From Grammothele lineata (taxonomy: Eukaryota; Basidiomycota; Agaricomycetes; Polyporales; Polyporaceae), in NCBI GenBank assembly GCA_002150815.3, contig NDFF03000402.1, positions 1-64,000 of the forward strand: a DNA stretch of 64,000 nucleotides, given 5' to 3'. Below, in pieces: positions 21,799-33,392 of this stretch. Below the pieces are notes generated by a model, which was not told the DNA's origin, did not search any database, and worked only from the letters and a program-made list of their open reading frames with translations. Every line of letters starts with the position of its first letter. Positions within the stretch are counted from its first letter, which is position 1. The translations under genes and the position numbers were made by a program.

Positions 21799-23122
21799 AT
21801 GGCCCGTCGTCTCTATCTCGGCAGTGCGTCCCTTTCCCGTCCTCGCCGTCCCTCCCTCACCTCAGTTTTCCCTTGCAGAGCTCCCTCCCGACACCCGCTC
21901 TGAGGATGTCTCAAAATTTTTCGACGGCTACGGCCGTATCGTGGACTGCCGTGTAATGACAGGTACGTCCCGCGCCCATGCCAAAATTCATCTGTGAATT
22001 CACCTGCTTCCGCAAGGTTTCGGTTTCGTCGAGTTTGAAAGCTCCCGTGATGCCGAAGATGCCCTCCAACACTTCAATGGCAAGACCTTCATGGGTGCCA
22101 AGTAAGAGTCATACATGCCACCGTTGATTGTCTCTCAACATCGATTTGGCAGTATCGTTGTCGAGTTCGCCAAAGAGACTCGTCCTCGCCGCGACCCTTA
22201 CGAGACCGACCGCCTTGTCCGCGCCAGGCGCCCCCCTGGCTTCCGCCTCATTGTATCCGGTATCTCCCGTGACACCAGCTGGCAGGTGCGTACGCTCCTC
22301 TCCTAGTTTTCCATTTATAGATTCGGCCTCGCAACACCCCTCGGACGACACAATCTTGGCTGCCCCTCCTTACTTCAATCGCCCTCGATTCCAACACGTG
22401 GTCCTAACTCTCTCACTCAATCAGGACCTCAAAGATTTTGGACGCGAGGCCGGTAGCGTCTCTTACGCCGACATAGATCGTGATGTCCCTGGCGAGGGGT
22501 GAGTTTCTCAATATAACCCTTGTGCCTCGTTACTCATGGCTGCCTAGTATCCTCGAATATCTATCTCGAGAGGACGCCGAACGTGCCGTCAAGGAACTCG
22601 ATGGTCGTGACCTTCGTGGTCAGCCTGTCCGCGTCGCTCTCGACCGTGAGGTTAGTTGTAATTGCTCCCGTCCCGAATTCATACTAACTTTGTGTCTGCC
22701 AGCGTGGTCCTGATGACCGCCGTGAGCCTCGCCGTGACGATCGTCGCGATGATCGCTACTCTCGGGACGACCGTTACTCTCGGGATGATCGCTACCGCGA
22801 TGACCGTCATAAGGAAGACCGCTACAGGGACGACCGCGGTTATCGTCGGGAACGCTCCAGATCGCCTCCTCGCCGCAATGAAGTCGATGATCGTCGCCCC
22901 AGGTCTCCGCCTCCCCGGAGGGAGGATACTGATAGAAGGCCTGCAGGGTACGATGTCCGACGGAGTGGCTTTGACGACCGGAGAGGCCCTGACCCTTACT
23001 ATGACCGCCGCAGGGACGATTACGACAGGCGCAGGGACGACCGTCGACGGGACGAGAGGGACGATCGTTACGATGACAGGCCTCCGAGGCATTCCAACGG
23101 GGATAGCGGCTGGACGCGCTGA
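21799..23122 (+). CDS. SR-type splicing factor with RRM and pseudo-RRM
   Basis: Serine/arginine-type nuclear RNA-binding protein. Seven exons (21799-21823, 21879-21962, 22017-22101, 22153-22285, 22425-22498, 22548-22650, 22703-23122) give 307 residues. RRM1 (about 3-75) has RRLYLGKLPPDTRSEDV, the RNP1 motif GFGFVEFE, and NIVVEFAKE. RRM2 (about 100-167) has FRLIVSGISRDTSWQDLKDF, carrying the SWQDLKD signature of SRSF pseudo-RRMs. The C-terminal 140 residues are built from Arg-Asp and Asp-Asp-Arg repeats with few RS pairs (ERSRSPP, RRPRSPPP), so it is an RD-rich variant of an RS domain. The stop is TGA at 23120-23122. It resembles the SRSF1/4/5/6 group; the exact orthologue is not decidable here. 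Confidence 0.9.
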
Positions 23123-23841
23123 GATAAGCCGAGGTTCCGGACGAAGTCCGTTGATCGAGGTCCGCGAAATGGTCCAAATGGTTTCCGAATGGCGTCGTGG
23201 ACATCCCATCCCTCCTTCTCGAATCGCGTTGAATAGGTTTCTGCTGTATGGAAAAGGAGTCGTGTATTCCGAGCCCGAAGGATTCTCTCCCCAGCCTTGT
23301 ATCCTCAACACGGTGGCGCCCCTGGTCTCCTGAGGAGCTCCGCCCGGTCTGCTGGACGGCCCACACGCAAGGGTTAGGGTGGCCGGTTAGCGTCAAGACC
23401 TTCCGGACGCGGTATGTCACGATTTAGTGTGTTGGCCCTCCTTGGATATCGGACTCCCGTCCCGGTTACCGTATTATTTCGCGTTGGACAGAGGGCAACA
23501 TACACGTTTTGGGCCACCATGGACTTCTTGGCGTTCGACTTTGAGACGTCTCGTACGGGGCAAGACCTTCTGTGGACGTTTGTGGGCGTACGATGTCCTT
23601 CTCGTGCGAATAGGTGGCCTCGTTTCTCGTCCGGCGGTTGCAGGCTCCGTGGTTCTAAGGCTCTCCGTCCAAGGTCACGACACCGTATCAAGGCGCTCGT
23701 GCCCAAATCACCGTGGTAAGTCCACTCGTTGCTATCTTTCACGATCTAGCATCCCCTGTATCGTTGTTGCCTCGCTTCGGAGAACGTCATGTATAGTACA
23801 AGCACAACATTGTCGTATGGACTGCGAGATCAATACAACTT
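23123..23841. other. Convergent intergenic region between the SR protein and TBCE
   Basis: About 720 bp that must hold both 3' UTRs. Open frames continue past the SR stop in other phases but have no recognisable motif. The 3' UTRs here are either unusually long or there is unrecognised non-coding sequence. Confidence 0.4.
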
Positions 23842-26800
23842 CTATTCGTCTACTAGTACAAACCGCGTGCCCTCCTCTATTCCCCAGTATGCAAGGTCCC
23901 GCGCCGCGTGCTCCTCATCGAGCTCGACAAAGTGCCCGTCGTGGAGGACCATCCAGACTCGCGCGCCCGCCTGTCGTACGCGTGGCACCTTGCATGCCTT
24001 GAGCAGCTTCGCGCGCAGCGTGCGCACGCTCATCGTCGACAGCGCCCGAAGCGGCGCCTGGGCCTTGGCAGAGCGCAAGAAGGCCTCGAGTGCGTCGCCC
24101 GGCAGGAGAGAGGTGGGCGGTGCGGCCGCGGTGTGATAAATCCGGAGGCCTGGGACCACAACCGGGTGTTCGCGTCAGCGGGCACGGACGAGGACGAAGA
24201 CGCGGGCGAGAGCGAGAGCCACGACGGCGGAGAGGGCGTTGTTGAGTGCTAACAGCTCGGAGCCGTCGGTGGGGCAAACCCCGGGGCGAACAGGGAGTTT
24301 CGGCGGGCGACGCCGCGGCCAACTCCGAGTTGCGGCGGGGAGAGGGGCGCAGGTGTCCGAAGGGCATGACGTGCGTACCTATCAGGCGGCTGCTGAGCGT
24401 GTCCTGCGTGGCTCTGGACGCCGCCGGCGCGTCTGCGACTCCGTGTTCTGTGCAGATGGCAGTATGGCGAAACGGGATACGAGGTGTCACGTATGCCGGC
24501 GTGCGCGGTGATAGGCAGTGGGGTGAAGGAGAGAGGAGATGCGCGCGAAAGTACAAGGGAGGAGATTGCGGGATTACGGGGGCGCGGTGTTACAGAGTAC
24601 CAGAGGGCGTCAGATGGATTCAGCACAGTACCAAGGGGTGTAGGCGGTGGGCGGGTTCGGGGAGCGGAGACAATCCGCAATGTAAAGCACCGGGAACAAC
24701 GCCGGGGCGAAAAGGACCAGATTGCCATCGGCGTCAGCGCTTGGCAGTGGGGGGAAGGCGGCGCAGTGGACGGAATGCACGCACCGGTACTTAGACGCTC
24801 CCATTGCGGATGTGCAGTACGTTTGTCCAAATCCGAGGCGAACGTCTCCTTGTTGATGTGTGAGAGGTACAGCAGTTCGCTGTCTGTGCGCTCGCGAACG
24901 GATATCTGCGAGAATGAGCGTGAGATGCCGGTTCCAGAAGCGCAGACGATCCTTTAGAAACAAGGGCGAGAACGTATATGTTCTTCTTGTTAATGTCACG
25001 CCCGGGCGCAAACCACTCCAGGGCGGGACATTTACTACATGTTCGCAGTGGGCGCATGGCGTACCTGTGCTCCGTCGAGGAACTTGAGCGACGGCATCTT
25101 TGCAATTATCCACGCGCGCGCATACGCCGCGTGAGCGGGATCTGATCCATCCCGTCAATATTGAGAACAGTAACAGTATATTGCAAGCGGGATCACACGT
25201 GAGTCACCATGCACCACACAGAAACGGCAGGGGTGGGGGGAAGGATCGAAGTCGGTGAGAAGGCAATCTGAGACGATCTGTAGGTGACGGCGGTACAAGG
25301 GAATATCGTCCCACGGGATAGAGTAGCTAAAGGACCCATAAGATCTTGACTTAGGCTCACTCACCATCAACGAGGGGATTGCCAGCGAACGTCAGAGACT
25401 CCAATTGCGGGGCCCAGCATTGCAGAGAATCAACATCGGCCCACGCAGATAAGCGGTTGAAGGCGAGAGCGAGATGCTTGAGCGTGAGGAAGGGAGACGA
25501 AGTTGCGGGTCGCTCCAAAGCGGAGTCATGAGGCGGGGTGATTCGAGCCACACGGTTTGACGTGAGAACGAGGCGTTGCAATCTGGACAACATTTTCAGT
25601 AAACATAGAGGACATCGGAGGACGCCGTGAAGCATCGGGATACGGACGCAGAAAGATTGCTCATGCCAGAGCGAAGGTCGACGAAGCTTTCCAGTTCATT
25701 CTCGTCAAAATTCAAGCTTCTCAAGGTCGTATTCGATGGCCACGGCTTCTCCGGTACAGCTGTAATCAGAGCATGGAGACGATTGCATCCCAATTCCACA
25801 GATCTCACGGAAGGCAGACTAGGAAGGAGGCTCTGAAATTCGTGCCAAGTGAACAGCGTAGCGCTGAGTTGAAGTTCTTCTAACCGATTGAAAGCAGTTG
25901 ACTCGGTCCATAGGTTCTGAACGGGCTGGAGACGATTGTGACTGTGATAGAGATCGGCCATGAGTTTTTCGGATAGCGAAAACGGACCGACTTGAGAGAT
26001 AAGGTGCGGAGATCCCGGAGCTCAATCGAGATATCGGCGACGGTCCTCCAACTCGAAAGCAAAGTCTTGGACAGGTCGAGTCCACGGACGCCTATACAGA
26101 AAACCGAGTCATTAGTTTTCCTTGTCAGCCGCTCCAGAGGCTATTCCTCAGGAGATGCGGTAGACTCGGGATGCAATGTATCACGACCATGATAAGCATC
26201 GTCACGGAGCGGCGAGCACGACGTTTCATGTCAGGCCTGGGCCTCGACTTAACCACAGCGATACCTAGGTCACGTAAGCACCCCATTCAAGACTCTACGG
26301 CACACGTAAAGTAGCGTTTAGCGTAAATTGATAGTGCGCACACGAACCAGACTGACACTGATGGGGCTGTGAAGGCGCCCTGAGAGTGCACCGGAAGGGT
26401 CAACGTGTTCCGCATAACGATCACCATAAAGACCGGAGGGAAGAGTGTGCCGGCATAAACGGAAGGTCTGGCGGTGCTTGCCGTAGACACCACCATCGAC
26501 GATAGTGGTAGCGATCCAGTGCATATCCGCGGCCACTCACCAGGACAGGTCCGTGCAATCTCGCCTGGAGGATCTGCTTTGGAAACAAGTTCATTGTCGA
26601 GACTGACCTCCCGGAGACGCTCTAGGCGTGATAGTTTGCTTCGAATTTTGTCAAGGCCTACCGCCTCAACCTCTATGGCGCCGCCGGAGGAGCCGAGGAC
26701 TACTTTCTCGAGAGAGGCGGTGCCATGAGGGACTTCGATGTACTTTGCAGTGAGGGCAGATAGAAAGGAGACGCCGTAGGAAATGGCTGCGGTAGGACGG

Positions 26801-27066
26801 ATGAAGGAGCCGCTGTTGGGGATGCTGTGTGTGTAGAGTGAGGGTGGACGGCCTGAACGCGGCTGAAACATGCACTCTCACAGACAAGCAAAGTAGCGCT
26901 TTCCATCCTTGACGCCATCATGCTTGCCGCGGCTGGGGTCGTCCCACTCGACGCCGAGCCAGAGACCCTGGGTGCCGTCGACAGGGCCGACAAATCTGAC
27001 CGTTCCCGAAAAGCCGGAGTGGCTCAGGCGGGTGCCTATGGATGGTAGTCTCGACTCGGCGGCCAT
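23842..27066 (-). CDS. TBCE: Tubulin-specific chaperone E (TBCE)
   Basis: Tubulin-folding cofactor E, which binds alpha-tubulin and helps form or break the tubulin dimer. The start ATG at 27066 leads straight into a CAP-Gly domain (GTRLSHSGFSGTVRFVGPVD, GLWLGVEWDD, GKHDG). Exon 1 ends at 26882. Exon 2 carries NSGSFIRPTAAISYGVSFL and LREVSLDNELVS. Leucine-rich repeats follow: GVRGLDLSKTLLSSW, LEELQLSATLFTW, LRSLNFDENELESF, LKHLALAFNRLS and LESLTFAGNPLVDD. Then come KMPSLKFLDGAQ and ERTDSELLYLSHINKETF, as in TBCE. The last exon gives a ubiquitin-like domain (MSVRTLRAKLLKACKVPR, DLAYWGIEEGTRFVLVDE). Intron 2 (26092-26540) is 449 bp, far longer than most in the window. The gene diverges from HIBCH, 371 bp apart. 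Confidence 0.9.
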
Positions 27067-27437
27067 CGGGGTGTGTGTATGAGGACGTCTGTGTGCGCAA
27101 TCTTCAGGGTCGACGGGATGAACAGATACGAAGGTAAAAACCGATTGATGGTTAGAAGCAAGGGGTGTTAGACGTCGGAACATGCGAGTGAGCTCACCCT
27201 GCCTGCGGCGCCCTCTGCGGACTCGCATCTCGGAGCGCACGAGATTGGTCGCGGCAAGCCCCGGCCCGGCTAGCGCGTCGCCTGGCGCGTCGCAGCGCGT
27301 TCGCACCTGCTCCGAGGCTGCTCGCACGCGCCGTCACCGCTCAGCGTCACCTGTTGCCTCCGTGCTCGGCCCTCCGCACACAGCGCCCGCCCTCCCGCCT
27401 CGATTCCGCTCCTCCTCCCGGCCAGTACCCGATCTCC
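27067..27437. promoter_or_regulatory. Shared divergent promoter of TBCE and HIBCH
   Basis: A 371 bp interval between two start codons on opposite strands. It is very GC-rich from 27180 onward, with repeated GCGCGT/CGCGTC-type strings and no TATA box. Confidence 0.45.
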
Positions 27438-29273
27438 ATGTACGCGCGCACTCTCCTCTCCCGGAGAATGTCTCGTCCCTCTGCAGCCGCAGCCCAGCGT
27501 ACAGCAGCCATCGGCCGCCACCTCATGTCCACCTCTGCCTCATCTCACAAGCCTCGCGTCGACCCTCCCGACGAGTCGCCGGTCCTCTTTGAGTCCAGCG
27601 GCGCCGTTCGGACATATGTCCTCAACCGGCCACAGAAGCTGAACGCCCTCAACGAGCCTATGCTCAACATCCTTCGCCCACAAATCGAGGTGGGTTGGTT
27701 CTAGCTACAAATGTCTGCGGTGCGCCTGAACCGGCAATATCAGGAATGGGCCCGGGGTGACCTGGCCAAGGTCATTGTTGGACGTGGTGTCGGACGTGGG
27801 TTCTGCGCAGGCGGGGATGTGGAGAGTGAGTGGACTTCTATCTACTCCCTACATCCGGCCACTCAACAATCCTCCAGGCGTCGTCAATGATGCGAGCGAC
27901 CCGGGCAGGCGCCCCAGAGCGATTGATTTTTTCCACCGAGAGTCAGTGTAATCGCTCGAGTGTCCAGACTTTGACTCATTCCGGAGCCAGGTTCGAGATG
28001 GATTACATTCTCGCCGCTTTGCCGAAGCCATATGTCGCCGTAATGGACGGCATCACCAGTGCGTATCATGAGTACTGGCACACACAATGACACACGCTCA
28101 TAGTTGTTCGTGGACAGTGGGCGGAGGTGTGGGCTTGTCAGTCAATGCACAGTTCAGGATTGCGACCGAGAAGACGATGTTTGCGATGCCCGAAACAAAG
28201 ATCGGTTATTGCCCCGACGTCGGAGCTAGCTACTTCCTCGCCAAAGTCGACGGCGAGATTGGAACGTACCTTGCTTTGACGGGTGACATCATAACCGGGC
28301 GCGCGGTGTTGTATGCCACCTTCTATCCTCCGACGGCGAGGCGGCTCACGTACTCTTGCAGTGACCATGGTTTTGCGACCCACTACATCCCATCGAAGCG
28401 CATTCCCGCGTTACTCGAGCAGCTCGCAGCGCTAGAAGACCCGACATACACCCAGATCAACGACCTTCTGGAACAGGCGCGATCCGACGAGGAGCCGGGG
28501 GACACTTCGTCCTCCATTGTGGGCGCGAAGCGCGAGGCTGTCGACTTCGCCTTCCGGCACAACACGGTGGAACAGATTATTGCTGACCTCAAGGGGCTGT
28601 CGGAGAGCCACAAGGACAACGGGATCCGCCAGTGGGCTGCCAAGACGTTGGAGACACTCGAAATGCGTAGTCCGACCAGTCTGAAGGTTGCACTCACTGC
28701 GATCCGGAGGGGAAAGCAAATGACACTTCTCGAGGCGCTTCAGATGGAAATGAACATTGCGACCGCCTACTGTGTGAGTAGTTTTTTCGCCGCTGACATT
28801 TATGGACGTTCAAACCTAACGTGTTACCATAGAGTGAAGCAAGTCCCGACTTCAAGACTGGCGTGACAGCTGTACTTGTTGACAAGATCAAGACGCGCCC
28901 CGCCTGGTCACCAGAGCGGCTCGAGCAGGTCAAGGATTCCGAAATTCTGGACACGTTCTTCTCGAAATTCTCGCCCGAGAAGGAGACGGCACCCAAACTT
29001 GCGCCCCCTTCTTACCTTCCCCGCGCGACGGAGCTTGCGGACCCTATGCGGTTCGCGCTCCCCACCGAAGCTGAGATCCGTGCCATGGTGGACGGGAGCC
29101 ACCGTGACAGCGGCGCGACTACGATTACCCGCGACGAGCTTCTAGCCAAATTTCAGCGAATGCGGAAGGGCAAGGCCGGTGTGCGCGAGAAAATTTTGGA
29201 GGTCATGCAACGGAAGTGCGCGGAGGAGGATGACAAGCACACCGACAAAAAGTGGTTGCAGTGGAAAGCCTGA
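27438..29273 (+). CDS. 3-hydroxyisobutyryl-CoA hydrolase, mitochondrial
   Basis: Crotonase-fold enzyme of valine breakdown (HIBCH; Ehd3 in yeast). Seven exons (27438-27689, 27744-27825, 27878-27941, 27991-28058, 28118-28310, 28362-28773, 28833-29273) give 503 residues. The N-terminal 30 residues are basic and Ser/Ala-rich (MYARTLLSRRMSRPSAAAAQ), a likely mitochondrial targeting peptide. Family motifs: YVLNRPQKLNALNEPM, VGRGFCAGGDV, PYVAVMDGITMGGGVGLS, FAMPETKIGYCPDVGASYFL, FATHYIPSKRI, SPTSLKVALTAIRRG, and FKTGVTAVLVDK. The second-half insertion and the C-terminal tail are typical of fungal forms. The GTCAGT donor of intron 3 is unusual. Confidence 0.95.
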
Positions 29274-31310
29274 GGCCTTTGACTCCGCGCTTTGCTGTAG
29301 CTTTGTGATGTTCCTTACTATTTTACTCGTCGCTAGTCTCACTGCTCAGACATTTAGACCTCGCATGCACCTTGACTACATGCTATAGCTGACTTCGACG
29401 CAAGTGTGCCCTTTTATTTGTCTCACCTGACGAATACGGCCCAAGAACACTGCGGGCCGACCTCACCCTTGTAAGGATCCTTCACAATCACTTAATAATA
29501 TAGCCTCCTAGAATCTGAACACAGAACACGAATATGCGTTGCCATCCCAATCAGGGAGGATATTGGTCCCAAATACTACGATTCATGGCATCCTACCCAT
29601 GTTTCACACCGGGGATGCCTGTGGTTCTGCATGACGACATGATACCAAACTAAGTAACCATTGTATTCGAAGAGCAGCCCTTACCGCTCCGGAGGTTTGC
29701 TCTGGCCGAGTTGCGCAGCAGTTGCTTCTGCGTTTAAAAGTTATGCGCGTTCTCACGGGGTATTCGAGCAATACACGTACGCACACTGCTCGCAGGCTTC
29801 GAGATGCGAACATAACGGGAGGGGAGCGTAGCGCGGATATCAGATTTCATCGCACCGCCGGGTGCTATGATGTCGACTTAACCGTGACCGTAATGTTGCG
29901 CGTGGTATGATGACGTCGCAGCTTACAGCAGTGCCATGGACATGAAGATTAATATTTGGAACATAAAGGCGCGTCAGACACAGGGACGGCAAACGCCAGG
30001 GTGCCCGTGTACGTGGTTGGGAAGGTGGCGTCGCCGAGCGCGCGGCGCGCTCATCGCGATTAAGGTCAAATAGCATTGCCCAGTGTTCTGGCTCGGGATC
30101 TGTGCGCAGCGATATCGATACTCTGGCTACAGAGATGCATCTTCATCTGCGTGGCTAGTACCAATTCGGCCCCGCGCGCTCTCCCTTTCTGACCTTCGAG
30201 CTCGTCTCCCGTACTCCGGTACACGCGCACCGACAGGATGCGGACCGGCGGCGTAACCGTATGTCCGTCTGTTCGCTTGCCGACGAGCCCGGTCAAGACT
30301 TGCTCTCGAACACCGCACTCACGCGGAGAGGATCTGTCGTGTGGCTGTAGAACAAACGTGACCTCGAATTCATCCACATGATGCCGCTCTGTGGGTGTCT
30401 TGCCTATTCCGAGCGCCCCTTCTCCCCCATCCCGCGCTCCGCACTCTGGCATTTTGCTGACGCTACTAGTTCTTCGGAGCTCGACGTGCGTCCGACTCGG
30501 CATTGCCACTGCCGTCGGGCCTCAGCTGGGCTCAGTGGATCTTCCGAGGTGACTCGGCAGCCTAGGTCGTGCCCCGGGCGTAACACCGCCGTAGGCCGCG
30601 ACAGTCGGGGGTAGTCGTGGGAGTGTGAGCATAGGCACTGGCCGGCGACACTAGTCGTGGTATGATGCAAGTATACGCTATGCCTGCCTCGGCGAGGGGG
30701 CCGTTGCTGTAGACGCGGGGCTGGGGGTTGTGCAGCGCAGTCTGAGTTGTTTGTGGCCGAACTGGGCGAGCCGGGATTTGGCCGCTTAGCGCGCGGATAT
30801 GGTGGCGACGCACTGGGGTGGGGGGTCAACCACGCAGACTAGCGCATGCGCCAGCGGCGTCGTGACATATTCGGTTTCATTAGTATACCTGGACAGCAGT
30901 GGTTGAGCCTGACCAGAACCCAGCATCGTCGGGTGGCATCGTCGGCGGTCTATGGAAATACCGGGAGGCGTAGATCATTGCCAGCCGGGAAGCCTAAATG
31001 AATTCGTTGGTTTGAAGTCACAAACGAAAGGGCAAAAGCACACATTTGGGATTCCGACATTGTGGCTGGGCAGAACGGTTTCGTGATATTCACACAACAG
31101 CGGGTTTGGCGGCTGTAGTAAGAGTGACTCCTGCCAATAGATGGCAACAAACGCAAAATCACCACAACAGACAAAGGCCGTACGTTCCGCTTGCAAACGG
31201 GAGATTCTGGAGTTGTGACGCGATGGAAAACCCGCTGGGCGGTATGGCCGCCCGTCAGTAAAGCGCGGGGAGAGTGCGTTGTATCTAGCGTTTGGAGCCT
31301 TGGGTGCACA
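29274..31310. other. 2 kb gene-poor region
   Basis: No complete gene was recognised. The first 700 bp are comparatively AT-rich; 29990-30830 is GC-rich and includes one coding-like minus-strand stretch listed separately. The last 300 bp lead to the TATA box of the dioxygenase gene. No terminal repeats or transposase motifs were seen. Confidence 0.45.
30066..30509 (-). other. Possible exon or gene remnant of unknown function
   Basis: A 147-codon open frame on the minus strand. It contains a plausible protein-like stretch with GC-rich third positions: HVDEFEVTFVLQPHDRSSP, then TVTPPVRILSVRVYRSTGDE. A potential acceptor (cccacag) precedes it and a GTGAGT lies inside it. No start codon context, partner exons or recognised domain could be established. 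The PP-V-RV spacing faintly recalls velvet-domain proteins, but the match is too weak to name. It may be a decayed gene or chance. Confidence 0.2.
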
Positions 31311-31317
31311 TATATAT
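31311..31317 (+). promoter_or_regulatory. TATA box of the indoleamine dioxygenase gene
   Basis: TATATAT lies 129 bp upstream of the start codon, followed by a pyrimidine-rich leader with CACACACGCACC and CTCACACAGG. Motif and position only. Confidence 0.45.
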
Positions 31318-31439
31318 GGGTGTGTCGTATGTCAGAGAGACGACACTCAGCCTATACACACACGCACCTCTCACACAGGCTCTCCTGCCTTTCACTACTG
31401 TCAACCAACACCCCCTCATCTACAGCTACAGAGACGACC

Positions 31440-32872
31440 ATGAGCCACATCCTGTCTCCCGTGCACATGATGGGTCGCCTCATCGACAGCGTTGATCTGT
31501 CCGCTTACCGCCTGGCGCGGACGGAAACCTCGTCCCAGAACCCCCAAGCCTTCAGCAGCAGACTCTTTGATGTCGACCCCGATATGGGTTTCTTCCCCAC
31601 CCAGCCGTACCGCCGGTTAGGCGGAGACTTCGTGCTATGGGAGCGGGAATTGGTCGCAGCCAGAAGCGTACTGAAGCTTGGAGAAGACCACGGCACCGAG
31701 GCGATGGCTAAATGCGCCAAAGGCGAGCAATGGAGGCAGGGGTTACGATCGGTGAGCATTGCCTTTGTGCCGGAATTCGCCTTGTTCACTGCGTGCACTT
31801 TCAGTGGCCAATCCTCGACGTCGAGCAGCTAGGAAACAGTGTCCGCGTTCTGAGGCGCGCCCACTATGTACTCACCTGCCTCCTCCACCTCTACGTCCAT
31901 TCTCTCCCCCCCTACCAGAAGCAAGGCCAAGTGGTCATACCCAAATCTCTTGCAGTCCCGCTCGTGGAAGTCTCCCGAAAAATCGATCTCCCACCCGTCT
32001 TGACCTTCGCGGACATCGTCCTCTGGAACTGGGAACCTCTCGACCCCAATCAGCCGTCCACCTTGGAGAACATGCGATATGTCAACCTGTTCTCCGGCAC
32101 CGAGACGGAGCAAAACTTCTACCTCCTTTCAGCCGCGGCCGAGTTGAAAGGCGTGGAGATGCTTCGCCTCATTGAGCGGGTGTTGAACATGCCGTGCCAC
32201 ACGGACCGAAGTGCTATTGCATCCTTGGAGCGGGAGTTTAAGCAACTCGTCAAAATCATCGACGAGATTGCTGCAATCCTTGGCGCTGCAAGCAAGACGG
32301 TAGAGCCGCACCCCTTCTACTGGCTCGTACGTCCGTGGTGGAACGGTTCCGACTCTACCGCACCGTGGGTGTTCGAGGGTGTCCCGTCCAACATGACCTT
32401 TGACCTGGGGGGCGCGTCGGCGGGCCAGAGCTCGGTCATGCATGCCCTCGACGCTTTCCTTGACGTCGACCATGCTCTGAAGCAGTCGCGCCTTCCGGCC
32501 CCATCGGCTGCGAATCGCCGGACTGCTGCGTCGGGCTTCATGGAGAAGATGCGTCGCTACATGCCCGCTGAGCACCGTGCGTATCTTGCGCATGTGCAGA
32601 AACAAAATGTGCGGGAGATCGTCATGAGAACGCCGGCGCTGAAGGATTCGTATAACGCAGCGGTAGAGGCCTTGCGCAAATTCCGGAACACGCACATCCA
32701 GATCGGAACTCTTTTCATCATTAGCCAGGCGAGGTCGGCGCCCCCTGCCTCCATGGGTCCGCCCCAGCCGAGCGAACAGGCGAAGGAGGGCCACGCGAAG
32801 GGGACGGGAGGAAACCCAGTGGCGGAGTTGCTGAAGGCCGGACGTGATGCGACTGAACGCACGTTACTCTAG
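31440..32872 (+). CDS. Indoleamine 2,3-dioxygenase family protein
   Basis: Heme dioxygenase opening the indole ring of tryptophan, first step of the kynurenine route to NAD. Two exons (31440-31751, 31805-32872) give 459 residues. Motifs of the family are clear: MGFFPTQPYRRL, the segment LPPVLTFADIVLWNWEPLDP, HPFYWLVRPWWNG, the conserved loop FDLGGASAGQSSVMHALDAF, RRYMPAEHRAYL, and FRNTHIQIGTLFI, where the His is the expected proximal heme ligand. The N-terminal region is fungal-type, with RLFDVDPDMG. No signal peptide, so cytosolic. Several IDO paralogues with different tryptophan affinity exist in basidiomycetes; which class this is cannot be read directly. Confidence 0.92.
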
Positions 32873-33330
32873 AATCCACTATAGATTGTCTCGTTTTCTG
32901 GACTGGTGATCATAGATTAGTAGCGGTTACTTACACCACCGCTCCTTGGTGCTTACTACAGTAGTATACAAATACTTAATTTTCTTGCTCCTTCATATCT
33001 ATGATAGAGTCGCTGCATATGTTGCTATTATTCGGTAGTCGAAGGTGCAGAATAGAGTGGATGCGTACTGGCCTAACGGTCCAAATGCCTGCGAGACCTG
33101 GGAGCTTGGGACGGGAGGCCGAACACAGAGGGGAGAAGATAGGAAGAGTGTTGTCGTGGCCGATGAGAAAGATGGCTCATCGCTACGCACGATCGCTGGC
33201 AGGGTCACCACGAGGGCGATGGCATGCATGCGGCGAGGGGTTTACTTGAGTTGCCGAAGTGGGAGCGCGTGATGCGTGCGGTAGGGACCCCGGACGACGA
33301 CCCACAATGGGAAGGACACTTACATAAGAA
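32873..33330. other. Intergenic region between IDO and RPA1
   Basis: The 3' UTR of the dioxygenase gene and the promoter of RPA1. No exon or repeat was recognised. Confidence 0.5.
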
Positions 33331-33336
33331 ACGCGT
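33331..33336. promoter_or_regulatory. MluI cell-cycle-box-like element upstream of RPA1
   Basis: ACGCGT in the context gaaACGCGTcca lies 57 bp upstream of the RPA1 start codon. This is the core site of the MBF/DSC1 G1-S regulators (Mbp1/Cdc10 type) in ascomycete yeasts, where RPA genes are classic targets. Use of the site in a basidiomycete is inferred. Confidence 0.4.
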
Positions 33337-33392
33337 CCACATAAGCAGACGCGCCCCTAACGAAACGCGACGCGACTCCCTTTCTGACCACC

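Noticed and set aside
22620..23420. Antisense open frames of 210-266 codons opposite the SR protein
   Set aside because: They mirror the repetitive Arg-Asp codons of the true exon; the sense frame has RRM motifs and intact splice sites.
30066..30509. Velvet-domain regulator
   Set aside because: Only a faint PP-V-RV spacing is shared; the core motifs of velvet proteins are not present.
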